Of a DNA stretch of 64,000 nt, positions 1 to 7,764 are shown in pieces. The translations under genes and the position numbers were made by a program. This DNA comes from Streptomyces spinoverrucosus. GTDB taxonomy: Bacteria; Actinomycetota; Actinomycetes; Streptomycetales; Streptomycetaceae. The stretch's first letter is position 1. The number at the start of each line of letters is the position of its first letter. The notes beneath the pieces were generated by a model, which was not told the DNA's origin, made no database searches, and saw only the letters and a list, made by a program, of their open reading frames with translations. The DNA is taken from assembly GCF_006539505.1 (NCBI RefSeq), contig NZ_BJND01000036.1:1-64000 (forward strand), read 5' to 3'.

Positions 1-2025
1 CCCGTCCACCAGGGCCGACTCGAACGCGCGGTCGCTTTCACCGGCGTCGTCCTCGCTGCGCGCGCCCGCGGCCAGTTCGCGGGCGAAGTCGCGGACCAGG
101 TCGTGGGGTGCGTAGCGGGCGTACGCCGTCTCCTCCAGGAGGGCCACGTCGACCAGTCGGTCCAGCGCGGCCTCGGCGCGGCGCTCGTCGGTGCCGGTGA
201 GGCGGGCGATCAGGGGGGCGCCGTACGTGGGCAGGTCGAGCGCGCCGACGCGGCGCAGCGCGAGGGCGGCGTCCCGGTCGGCCTCGCGGTCGGAGGCGGC
301 GAGCGCGTCATGGGCGACGGCGAGGGAACGCCGTACGCTCAGGTCGTCGTACTCCAGATGATGCAGCCGCCCCTCGGTGGCGGCCAGTTGACCGGCGAGT
401 ACGTCCGGCGTGAGCGCCCGGCGCGCGGCGAGCCGGGCCGCGACGACCCGCAGGGCGAGCGGAAGCCGGCCGGTGAGTTCGACGAGCGGATGACCGGCAT
501 CGAGCCCGTCCCGCCCGGACACCGCGCGCAGCAGCGCCGCGCTCTCCGCACTGCTCAGCGGCGTGAGCGGGAAGCGGCGGGCGCCGTCGAGGGCGGTCAG
601 CGGCGAACGGCTCGTGACGATCACCACACACCCGGCGCCGGCCGGCAGCAGCGGCCGTACCTGCGCGGCGCTCGCGGCGTCGTCCAGCACCAGGAGCGTG
701 CGCGTCGGCGCGAGCAGCGAGCGCAGCAACGCGGCGGCTGCATCGGGGTGTTCGGGGACGCGGCGGGGGTCGACGCCGAGGTCGCGGAGGAGCGCGGTGA
801 GTGCCTGGCCCGGGGTGAGGGGGTTCATGCCGGGGGTGGCGCCGTGCAGATTGACGTAGAGCTGACCATCGGAGAAACGTTCCGCCAGAGCATGCGCGGC
901 GTACAACGCGAGCGCGCTCTTGCCGACGCCGGCCATGCCACTGATGACGGCGAGGGCGGCGGGCTGGGTGAGGGTCGTAAGGAGGGCGTCGCGTACGGCG
1001 GCGCGGCCGGTGAAGTGGGCGGGCGGTGGGGGGAGTTGGGATGGGCGGGGTGCGGGCGCTTGCGCGGATGTTCCAGGGCCGTCCGCAGCCGCCCGCACCA
1101 CGACACTCCCGCCTGACACCGCCTCGCCCGACTCCTCCTCCTGCCCCTCCCCGTCACTCTCCCGCGCACCTCCCCGCAACACCTCCACATGGGCCTCGCG
1201 CACGCCCACCCCCGGCTCGACACCCAACTCCTCCACGAGCCGGGTCCGCAGATCACGATGGACGGCGAGGGCCTCGGCGCGGCGGCCGGTGCGGTGCAGG
1301 GCGACCATGAGCTGGCGGTGGTACGCCTCGCGGAAGGGATGCTCGGCGGCGAGTGCGGCCAACTCCGGTACGAGCCCGGCAAGTCGATCACCCCCGGCCG
1401 CCCCGGGTTCTGCCAGCGCGAGCTCGGCGTCGTACCGCCACTCCAGTAGCAGCAGCCGCGCCTCGACCAGCCGCTGCACAAACGCGTACCCGCCCACCTC
1501 GGTCGGCAGCCCGCTCAAAGGCGCGCCCCGCCACAACGCGAGCGCCCGCGCACACTGGCGTACCGCCCGCTCCCACTCACGCCCGGCGTGCGCGGCGCGC
1601 GCCGCGGCGACATGGCTCTCGAAGACATGGACGTCCAACTCGCCCTGTTCCACCCGCAGCAGATACCCCGGCGGCACGGCACGCAGCCGTCCGGGATCGT
1701 CGAGCATGCGGCGCAGCCGGGCGACGTGGTTGTGCAGGGAGGCGTGCGCGGAGGCCGGCGGTGCGCCACCCCACAAGGCGTCCTTGAGCGACGCGACGGG
1801 CACGACCCGTCCCGCTTCGAGCAGCAACGCGGCCAGCAGAACGCGCGCCTTGGGGCTACCGACGGCTCGCACGGCAAGCCCCGGCCGCCCGGCGCCCGCG
1901 CCCCCGGCGTCGTACGAGGCACCGGATCCGTCGGTGTGCTCGCACCCCTCACCCTCACACGGCTCGTACAGAACAGGCGGTCCCAACAAACCAAACCGCA
2001 GTCCGAACCGAGGCCCGCACCGCAT
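1..2025 (-). CDS. SARP/AfsR-type transcriptional regulator with NB-ARC domain (partial, runs off the left edge)
   Basis: About 675 residues are visible; the C-terminus lies outside the window. An N-terminal winged helix (about residues 50-110) reads LLAALLLEAGRVVPVASL and is followed by a bacterial transcriptional activation domain (about 110-255), the hallmark of SARP regulators. A proline-rich linker leads to an NB-ARC ATPase: the P-loop GMAGVGKSA lies at about 363-371, followed by LLVLDDAASA (Walker B type) and VIVTSRSP. Known SARPs of this layout switch on secondary metabolism, the ATPase acting as a nucleotide-dependent switch, and often end in TPR repeats. The ATG start follows GGAAGG; a GTG one codon earlier is possible. 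No biosynthetic cluster is visible beside it, so its target is unknown. Confidence 0.9.
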   Translation of the reverse strand, partial: MRCGPRFGLRFGLLGPPVLYEPCEGEGCEHTDGSGASYDAGGAGAGRPGLAVRAVGSPKARVLLAALLLEAGRVVPVASLKDALWGGAPPASAHASLHNHVARLRRMLDDPGRLRAVPPGYLLRVEQGELDVHVFESHVAAARAAHAGREWERAVRQCARALALWRGAPLSGLPTEVGGYAFVQRLVEARLLLLEWRYDAELALAEPGAAGGDRLAGLVPELAALAAEHPFREAYHRQLMVALHRTGRRAEALAVHRDLRTRLVEELGVEPGVGVREAHVEVLRGGARESDGEGQEEESGEAVSGGSVVVRAAADGPGTSAQAPAPRPSQLPPPPAHFTGRAAVRDALLTTLTQPAALAVISGMAGVGKSALALYAAHALAERFSDGQLYVNLHGATPGMNPLTPGQALTALLRDLGVDPRRVPEHPDAAAALLRSLLAPTRTLLVLDDAASAAQVRPLLPAGAGCVVIVTSRSPLTALDGARRFPLTPLSSAESAALLRAVSGRDGLDAGHPLVELTGRLPLALRVVAARLAARRALTPDVLAGQLAATEGRLHHLEYDDLSVRRSLAVAHDALAASDREADRDAALALRRVGALDLPTYGAPLIARLTGTDERRAEAALDRLVDVALLEETAYARYAPHDLVRDFARELAAGARSEDDAGESDRAFESALVDG

Positions 2026-2177
2026 CACACCGCCCACAGCCTTCCTACGCGCCCACGCCCGATCCCGGGCAGGCTCCGTCGCACAAGACGTCCGGCGACT
2101 TCACGCCAACCCCGAGCCATCGAGCCAGCGCCGACCTAAAACCATTGGCCACATGTTAGCGATCCGTTGGTGTGGCC

Positions 2178-2193
2178 TGATGTGATCACTTCA
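2178..2193. promoter_or_regulatory. Imperfect palindrome between the SARP gene and the dehydrogenase
   Basis: TGATGTGATCACTTCA is a 16-base near-palindrome centred on GATC with one mismatched pair. It sits about 150 bases upstream of the SARP start and about 180 bases upstream of the dehydrogenase start, in the only gene-free stretch (350 bases) between these divergent genes. GntR- and Crp-type regulators bind sites of this general look, but which protein binds here, if any, is unknown. Nothing else recognisable lies in the interval. Confidence 0.3.
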
Positions 2194-2375
2194 TCGGATC
2201 TGGCCCGACGGTGCGCGCGTACGTCGCGCAGCTCGGGGGAGTGTCGCCGCCGCGGCCGGATCCGGGACGCCAGTGGGCCCCGGTCGTCAGAGGTGAACGA
2301 CGGGGGCCCGCGTCCGCACCGCGAGGCGGACCCGCCACCCTTGGGGGAGACACCGACACCCGGGGAGGACGAGAC

Positions 2376-3335
2376 ATGCGATACCGCTGCGCCGTACTGG
2401 ACGACTACCAAGGCGTCGCGACCACGATCGCCGACTGGGCCCCGCTCGGCGACAGCGTGGAGGTCATCACCTTCCCCGACCACTTCCCCACCGAGGACGA
2501 ACTGGCCGCGGCCCTCGCCGACTTCGACTTCGTGGTCACCCTGCGCGAACGAGTCCCCTTCCCCGCCTCGATCCTCGACCGGCTCCCCCGCCTCAAGCTC
2601 CTCATCGCGTCCGGCATGCGCAACTCGGTGATCGACTACGCCGCCGCACAGGCGAACGGCATCACCGTCTGCGGTACCGAGAGCTCCCCCACTCCCCCGG
2701 TCGAACTCACCTGGGCCCTGATCCTGGGCCTGGCCCGCGGCATCGTCCAGGAGAACGCCGCCCTGCGCACCGGCGGCCCCTGGCAGTCCACCGTCGGCGC
2801 GGACCTGCACGGCCGCCGCCTGGGCCTGCTCGGCCTCGGCAAGATCGGCAGCCGCGTCGCCCGCATCGGCCTGGCCTTCGGCATGGAGGTCACGGCCTGG
2901 AGCCAGAACCTCACCAAGGAGCGCACGGACGAACTCGGGGTCCACCTCTCCCCCTCGAAGGAGGACCTCCTCACCACGAGCGACTTCGTCTCGGTCCACC
3001 TGGCCCTGAGCGACCGCACCCGCTCCCTCCTGGGACCGGCCGAACTGGCCCTCCTCAAGCCCACGGCCTACCTGATCAACACCTCCCGCGCAGCGATCAT
3101 CGACCAGGAGGCTCTCCTCACAGCCCTCCACGAGGGCCGCATCGCCGGCGCGGCGGTGGACGTCTACGACACGGAACCCCTCCCCACCGACCACCCCCTA
3201 CGCAAGGCCCCCCACCTCCTGGCCACCCCCCACCTCGGCTACGTCTCACGCGCGAACTACGAGCGCTACTACGGCCAGGCGATCGAAAACATCCAGGCGT
3301 ACCTGAACGGCACCCCAATCCGCCTCCTCGGCTGA
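2376..3335 (+). CDS. D-2-hydroxyacid dehydrogenase family protein
   Basis: A 319-residue NAD(P)-dependent oxidoreductase. The Rossmann motif GLGKIG spans residues 153-158, and the three catalytic positions of the family are present: Arg239 (NTSRAAIID), Glu267 (YDTEPL) and His286 (TPHLGY). Members reduce 2-keto acids or oxidise D-2-hydroxy acids; the substrate (glycerate, phosphoglycerate, lactate or other) cannot be read from the sequence. Length is normal and there is no regulatory ACT domain, unlike long 3-phosphoglycerate dehydrogenases. The ATG has a GGAGG eight bases upstream; longer in-frame starts lack this. It is transcribed alone, divergent from the SARP gene. Confidence 0.9.
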   Translation: MRYRCAVLDDYQGVATTIADWAPLGDSVEVITFPDHFPTEDELAAALADFDFVVTLRERVPFPASILDRLPRLKLLIASGMRNSVIDYAAAQANGITVCGTESSPTPPVELTWALILGLARGIVQENAALRTGGPWQSTVGADLHGRRLGLLGLGKIGSRVARIGLAFGMEVTAWSQNLTKERTDELGVHLSPSKEDLLTTSDFVSVHLALSDRTRSLLGPAELALLKPTAYLINTSRAAIIDQEALLTALHEGRIAGAAVDVYDTEPLPTDHPLRKAPHLLATPHLGYVSRANYERYYGQAIENIQAYLNGTPIRLLG

Positions 3336-3345
3336 CCCTGGGCGT

Positions 3346-4020
3346 TCAGTTCTCGGGTTTGATCTTCGAGGACAGGTAGAGCAGCCCTGCCGTCGCCGCG
3401 ATGAAACCTCCGGCCAGTTCTTCGTAGCCCTGGAAATAGGAGATGGGGACGGCGGTGGCGCAGGCTATTCCGGCGAGGTCTAGGACGCGTCCGATCAGTC
3501 GCCGGAATCTGCTCGGCGGCGGAGGGTGGGGGTTCGGCGGGTTTCCCCAGTGGGGAAAAGGACCCGGCCTGGGTTTCCAACCCTCGTCCAGGAGCCGCAG
3601 GAACTCCGGGTGGTGGCGGGCGTAGCTCAGGCGGTGGGGTGCCAGGCGCCGCCACGGCAGCCAACCATGCCTGATGGCGATCCAGGTGAGTGCCGGCAGG
3701 CAGGCCACTGCCGCCCAGATCGCTGCGACCGTCCGTCCTCCGGCCGAAGTCGGCAGAATGCCGAGGAGTCGGTCCAGCTGGCCGCTGGCAGCGTAGGCGA
3801 TCAACGCGGCTATGGAGAGCATCGCTGCGGCCAGCTCGATCTGATGTCCGGTGTGGCAGCGGGCACAGCGTGGTACATGCACGGTTTCTTGGCGCCACGT
3901 GGTGCGCAGGACAACGATCCATGGGGTCATGGTGGTGTCGGTGTCCCGGTGCAGCCCCAGGACGCGGTCGTGCCACGACGCCGATGTGGCATTCCCGCAG
4001 AACCAGCACTCCCGTACCAC
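3346..4020 (-). CDS. Hypothetical membrane protein with N-terminal CxxC pairs
   Basis: 224 residues of unknown function. The N-terminus carries two CxxC pairs (CWFC at 5-8, CARC near 52-55) that could form a small zinc ribbon. Two hydrophobic stretches (about 65-110) follow, then a proline-rich basic middle and a further hydrophobic hairpin before the C-terminus. The GTG start has a strong GGGGGAGG upstream. It follows the gene at 4034-4522 by 13 bases on the same strand, so the two are probably co-transcribed. I recognise no family. It belongs to the accessory patch between the dehydrogenase and tRNA-Thr. Confidence 0.65.
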   Translation of the reverse strand: MVRECWFCGNATSASWHDRVLGLHRDTDTTMTPWIVVLRTTWRQETVHVPRCARCHTGHQIELAAAMLSIAALIAYAASGQLDRLLGILPTSAGGRTVAAIWAAVACLPALTWIAIRHGWLPWRRLAPHRLSYARHHPEFLRLLDEGWKPRPGPFPHWGNPPNPHPPPPSRFRRLIGRVLDLAGIACATAVPISYFQGYEELAGGFIAATAGLLYLSSKIKPEN

Positions 4021-4033
4021 GGCTTACCTCCCC

Positions 4034-4522
4034 CTACGGACGTCCGGGGCCCCCGGAGAGATGGCGCCCCTTGTCGCCCTCACTGCCCCGTGCAGCCCAG
4101 GGCATGCGGGACCGCAGATGAGGCAGCCTGGGGGCGGCCCACAGTCCGGCGGAGCCGAGCAGGATGAGGCAGACGCCGAAGAACCGCCTCGGTGTCTCCA
4201 CTTCGGAGCACGCCTCTTCCCCGTCGCCGGGCCGCCAGTCCTCGTTTTCACCAGGCGTGAACGCGGTCCCGCAGTCAAGTCTGACCATCGACACAAGGCC
4301 GTCCTGCCCGCCGCTGTCGCCATCGTCAAAGAGGCCACCCGGCAGGATCATCGCCTGGTCGCTCGTGTCCCAGGAGTACAGGACGCTCATGTCGTACGGG
4401 TGGCCTTCGTCGTCCACGAAGTACGCGGCCGTGCGGGGGACCAGGAGCAGCCATCCGGCCCCCAGGAGCGCGGCAACCGACACGAGTCGCACCCAGAACT
4501 TCGGCCTGCGTAGGACGTTCAT
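4034..4522 (-). CDS. Hypothetical protein with two membrane segments
   Basis: 162 residues from the chosen ATG. It has an N-terminal membrane helix (LVSVAALLGAGWLLLV), a soluble acidic domain of about 90 residues with Cys residues at the edges (LDCGTAF, EACSEV), and a second helix (FFGVCLILLGSAGLW). The domain between the helices would lie outside the cell if the N-terminus is inside. The start is chosen because TACCGT lies seven bases before the ATG with no Shine-Dalgarno, the leaderless pattern seen elsewhere in the window; an upstream in-frame start would add 16 residues. No family recognised. Confidence 0.55.
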   Translation of the reverse strand: MNVLRRPKFWVRLVSVAALLGAGWLLLVPRTAAYFVDDEGHPYDMSVLYSWDTSDQAMILPGGLFDDGDSGGQDGLVSMVRLDCGTAFTPGENEDWRPGDGEEACSEVETPRRFFGVCLILLGSAGLWAAPRLPHLRSRMPWAARGSEGDKGRHLSGGPGRP

Positions 4523-4604
4523 GGCCGGGACGGTAGGGGATACCGCCCGGGACCGGTCCCGGCATGTCACTGCCTTGTTGGGCGCGGATCACCCGGGACA
4601 CGGA

Positions 4605-5040
4605 CTACGGAGTGTCGGCGTCTGCGGGGTCCCACCGGCGGTCGTATGCGGCGATTCGTGGGTGATCGCGCCAGCGTGTCAGCGCCGTCAGCAGGTCGCG
4701 CCAAACACGTTCTCCGGAGAGGAGTTCGGCGGCGGGACGCTGGGTGGGTTGCATGGCGGCGGAGTCGATGTCGGCGAGCGGGAGCCAACTGAGGGACCGG
4801 AGGCGCCGATCCCACAGCTGCCACACGGTGACGACGTCGTCGGAGTCGGCGGTGACGATGGTGCTGCCGGATGCGGTGGCCGAGAGCTGCTTGACGAGGT
4901 TCTGGCTCTCGTCGGCGAGGATTCCCTCAACGCCGCCGCCAGGCAGCCGCCAGAGTCGAACTCCGTGTCCGCCTGCGCCGAATCCGGCGAGGAGTTCCCC
5001 GCCGCCGAGCGTGCGCCACTTCGATGGCTTCGAGCCAAGG
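4605..5040 (-). pseudogene. C-terminal fragment of a WD40-repeat protein
   Basis: The minus-strand frame ending at 4605 reads GVRLWRLPGG, then TIVTADSDDVVTVWQLWD and LRSLSWLPLADI. This is the last one to two blades of a beta-propeller of the kind found at the C-terminus of large Streptomyces WD40/peptidase or kinase proteins. No start codon with coding sequence precedes it: upstream of about 5040 the frame loses the WD pattern and the plus strand becomes coding for a TPR protein. The 5' part of the gene has therefore been lost. The next minus-strand gene starts about 80 bases after its stop, so the fragment may once have headed an operon with the two small membrane proteins. Confidence 0.6.
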
Positions 5041-5863
5041 CTTCGCGAAATCGAGCATGGCGCGTCTGGTCAGTGCGCACGACGACTTCACGACCGGCCT
5101 GCGCATCTTCCGTGAGACCGGGAATCGTTACTTCGAAGGGTTCGGGCTGGTCGGCCTCGGTATGGCCTGCCGGGACCTGGGTCGGCTGCACGAGGCCGCC
5201 GTTCACCTCGAACGTGCCATCGGCCTCGACGCAGAGCTCAGCCGGTGGGACAACAGCTCGGCCGTGCGGATCCTGGGCGGGGTGTACTGGGAACTCGGCC
5301 GTCTCGCCGACGGGCTCCACCTTCTCCGCCCAGCGGTGGCCTCGGCCGAAAGGGCCGGTTACCGCGACAGCCGCGCGATGATGCTCGACGCCCTCGCGAA
5401 GATCAGTCTGGAACTCGGCCGCCACCAAGAGGGGTTGGAGCAGGCCGAGCGGGCCCTGGCCATGGTCAGGGACACCAAACGGCACTGGATCCAGGCCGGC
5501 ATCGAGACGAGGTTCAAGCGCGCCGAGGCAGACAGCCTCCTGAGTCTCTCCCTCACCCACCTGCACTTGGGCCAGCACGACGAGGCCCGCACCCATGCCG
5601 AACAGGCACTGCGCCTGGCACACCGACCCGACGAGGCCCGCACCCTCATGGCACTCGCCCGCATCCACCGGAAGACCGACGGTGCTGCCGCTGAACTGAT
5701 GAGGCAGCAGGCATGGGACATCGAGAAACCGCAGGTCAGAGGCGAACTGGGGCAAGCCAGGCTTGATTTCAAGATCTTCAGGACGCTTCCTAGCTCCCGG
5801 AGCGGGCCTTCTCCAGGAGCTCCGTGTAGGGCGTCTGCGCCATGGAGCCACGCACCTGCGTGA
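5041..5863 (+). pseudogene. C-terminal TPR fragment, probably of an SARP/AfsR-type regulator
   Basis: The plus-strand frame encodes several tetratricopeptide repeats (GLGMACRDLGRLHEAAVHLE; ALAKISLELGRHQEGLEQAE; LSLTHLHLGQHDEARTHAEQ) of the type that closes AfsR-like regulators. The BTAD and ATPase domains that should precede them are missing; the frame begins at the junction with the inverted WD40 fragment. At the 3' end the frame runs 74 bases into the opposite-strand gene ending at 5790, so the original C-terminus is probably lost too. There is no promoter or ribosome site of note in front. It is best read as a relic, although the codon pattern is still intact. Confidence 0.6.
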
Positions 5864-7172
5864 GTCCGTACCGATCGATGACGTCTTCGTTCGCGTAGGG
5901 CCACAGAGGGTCGAAGACGATCCTTTCACCCGGTGGCGACACATCCACATCGATGCGGGGCCAGTCACGGCTGGCCACCCTCCATACGGTTATACGCTGC
6001 ATGCCGCGAGTCACGTTGAGAATCTCACTGCTGTTCGAGATCTCGGATTGATATCTGTATATGGCACCGGGGGGATCCCCCTCCTGGCGTTCCCTTTTGA
6101 GCTTCTCGCCCCCCACCCCGGAACGTGAGTAATCGCGATCCAGTGTCATCCTGTCTTTCCTGATCACGATCACCTCGGTGCGGGCGGTGATTGCTTCATA
6201 GTTGAGCTTGTCGGGATCCTTGATTTCAACGACCGCATCCTGCGCAATTTCTTCCCCTGGATTCAACACGCGGCCCGGCGGCATGATGAACTCGTCATCG
6301 TAGATCAACTTGAGTCCAGAAGTCTTGTCCTCGGAAATACTGCTCGCAGGCCCGCCGTGGATCAAGTAGATGCTACCGAGGACATAGACGGGAACCTGAC
6401 CGGAGTTTTTTAAATACAGATGCACCGTCACGTACATCTGCGCCCCTCTCCTGCCCAAACTCGACTCCCTGAACTCAGCCCCAGTCTGTATCAGCGGGGT
6501 TGTCACATAGGGAACATAGATCTGCGAATATGCCAAATTGGCACCCGCGAGAAGGAATGAGACGATCGCCCCGATCGCGATGCGCTGGGGATTGCGGAGA
6601 CCCTTCCACGCCCGGCATCGGAAGAGTCCGTACAGGGCCAACGAAGACCAGACGACGAGGATGATCCCAATCAGGGTATAGCGGTTGGCGCGCTCGCCGA
6701 TCTGCAGAAGGAGGAGGGAGGAACTGCAGAGAAAGGCGATCACGACTCCGGCCAGAACGGCCACCCCCGAGTAGCGTCTTCGCCGGTTGTGCCAATAGTC
6801 GAGAGCCGCCGCCACGGCAATCAATTCCACCAGGGCCGCAACAATAATGGTAATTCCTGCGATCCGCCCGCCGTAGGTCAGGGCATCGCGGGTGTCCGCT
6901 ATTCCGATCGTGATGAGCAGGTATGCAGTCGCGAGGAGGCCGACAACCATGAAGCCGAGAACTGCTCGTCGCCGCCCCGATCGATCCGGCCAGACAGTGC
7001 TGTCGGCGCCAACCCAATGAATGTCGTGCCCGACGCCCAGCCCAGCGCGTCGCAGGCGTCTTCGGAGTTCCCTGGCGGACCGAACCTTGGCCACAGGCTC
7101 GCCGTTGATCAGGACCTTCCGCAAGCCGAGGTCATCAGGCGCCCCTACGGTCACCTCGGGCATGTTCGCCAT
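5790..7172 (-). CDS. Hypothetical multi-pass membrane protein
   Basis: 460 residues. A soluble N-terminal 60 residues (VTVGAPDDLGLRKVLINGEP) precede about five membrane helices (about 70-220), and a C-terminal domain of about 240 residues looks beta-rich (YVTVHLYLKNSGQVPVYVLG). This layout suggests a membrane-anchored extracytoplasmic or cytoplasmic sensing domain, but I know no named family. Part of the gene (roughly 6000-6900) is visibly richer in A/T than its neighbours, with third positions often A or T, a sign of acquisition from elsewhere. ATG codons at 7172 and 7163 are both possible starts; neither has a clear ribosome site. Confidence 0.65.
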   Translation of the reverse strand: MANMPEVTVGAPDDLGLRKVLINGEPVAKVRSARELRRRLRRAGLGVGHDIHWVGADSTVWPDRSGRRRAVLGFMVVGLLATAYLLITIGIADTRDALTYGGRIAGITIIVAALVELIAVAAALDYWHNRRRRYSGVAVLAGVVIAFLCSSSLLLLQIGERANRYTLIGIILVVWSSLALYGLFRCRAWKGLRNPQRIAIGAIVSFLLAGANLAYSQIYVPYVTTPLIQTGAEFRESSLGRRGAQMYVTVHLYLKNSGQVPVYVLGSIYLIHGGPASSISEDKTSGLKLIYDDEFIMPPGRVLNPGEEIAQDAVVEIKDPDKLNYEAITARTEVIVIRKDRMTLDRDYSRSGVGGEKLKRERQEGDPPGAIYRYQSEISNSSEILNVTRGMQRITVWRVASRDWPRIDVDVSPPGERIVFDPLWPYANEDVIDRYGLTQVRGSMAQTPYTELLEKARSGS

Positions 7173-7314
7173 GACACCAGCCTGCCGCTTGTCCGCGGGA
7201 GGCGCCCCTGGAGCGCGCGCCCCGGGAGCGCCCCCGCGTCAGGGTGCGCTCGTCGCGGCGCAGGGTGAAGCTGGTCATGACGTGTTGGTGTCGCTCGTCC
7301 TCACAGGAGCTCCC

Positions 7315-7518
7315 ATGCGTACACGACTTCTCGGGTTAACCGCCGCCGTAATACTGGCCGCTCTTGGCGCCATGGGCCCCGTTGCGCAGGCTGCCGTACC
7401 GGCTGTCGACGGGCCGACGTGTGTGGCCGGTCACGGAACAGTGGAGTACGACTCCAGTACCGGCCTGTGGACCTGCATGGGCGGCAAGCACGACGGCGAA
7501 CCCATCACCGGGAACTGA
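7315..7518 (+). CDS. Small secreted protein
   Basis: 67 residues: a signal peptide (MRTRLLGLTAAVILAALGA, with cleavage likely after the following AQA) and a mature part of about 40 residues with two cysteines that could form one disulphide. CAGGAG lies six bases upstream of the ATG. Unknown small exported proteins of this size are common in Streptomyces. A strong terminator follows within 30 bases. No function can be assigned. Confidence 0.65.
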   Translation: MRTRLLGLTAAVILAALGAMGPVAQAAVPAVDGPTCVAGHGTVEYDSSTGLWTCMGGKHDGEPITGN

Positions 7519-7543
7519 ACGACTCCGCATCCGCTGAACGAAA

Positions 7544-7576
7544 AACCCCAGCTCAGAAGCCCTCTGAGCTGGGGTT
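7544..7576. terminator. Terminator between the small secreted protein and tRNA-Thr
   Basis: A perfect 13-base inverted repeat (AACCCCAGCTCAG and its complement) around a seven-base loop. It is flanked by AAAAA on the left and GGTTC on the right, so it can act in both directions: for the plus-strand small protein and for the minus-strand tRNA-Thr. Confidence 0.8.
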
Positions 7577-7580
7577 CATG

Positions 7581-7657
7581 TGGAGCCGCCTTCGGGATTC
7601 GAACCCGAGACCTACGCATTACGAGTGCGTTGCTCTGGCCATCTGAGCTAAGGCGGC
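7581..7657 (-). tRNA. tRNA-Thr (CGT)
   Basis: A full cloverleaf reads on the minus strand: acceptor GCCGCCT paired with AGGCGGC, a D-arm with AGCTCAGATGGCCAGAGC, the anticodon loop CTCGTAA (anticodon CGT), and a T-arm with GGTTCGAATCC. The 3' CCA is encoded. Its 3' end faces the disturbed accessory patch to the left, a typical place for integration. Confidence 0.95.
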
Positions 7658-7764
7658 GCGCTGTCCGCACTATGGTGCGATCAGCAACGTCGGTAAGTCT
7701 ACACAGTTTCCGGGGGTGCTCCGTACCGGCCCCGGAGCGCGGGGTTCCGAGGCCGGGCGCGGTG

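Noticed and set aside
824..1994. Two shorter minus-strand frames that appear to cover the SARP region
   Set aside because: They are in other frames; the true frame is open from 2025 to the window edge and carries the SARP domains.
1..3335. Edge of a secondary-metabolite gene cluster because of the SARP gene
   Set aside because: Only one regulator and one general dehydrogenase are visible; no biosynthetic genes lie in the window, and the left side is outside it.
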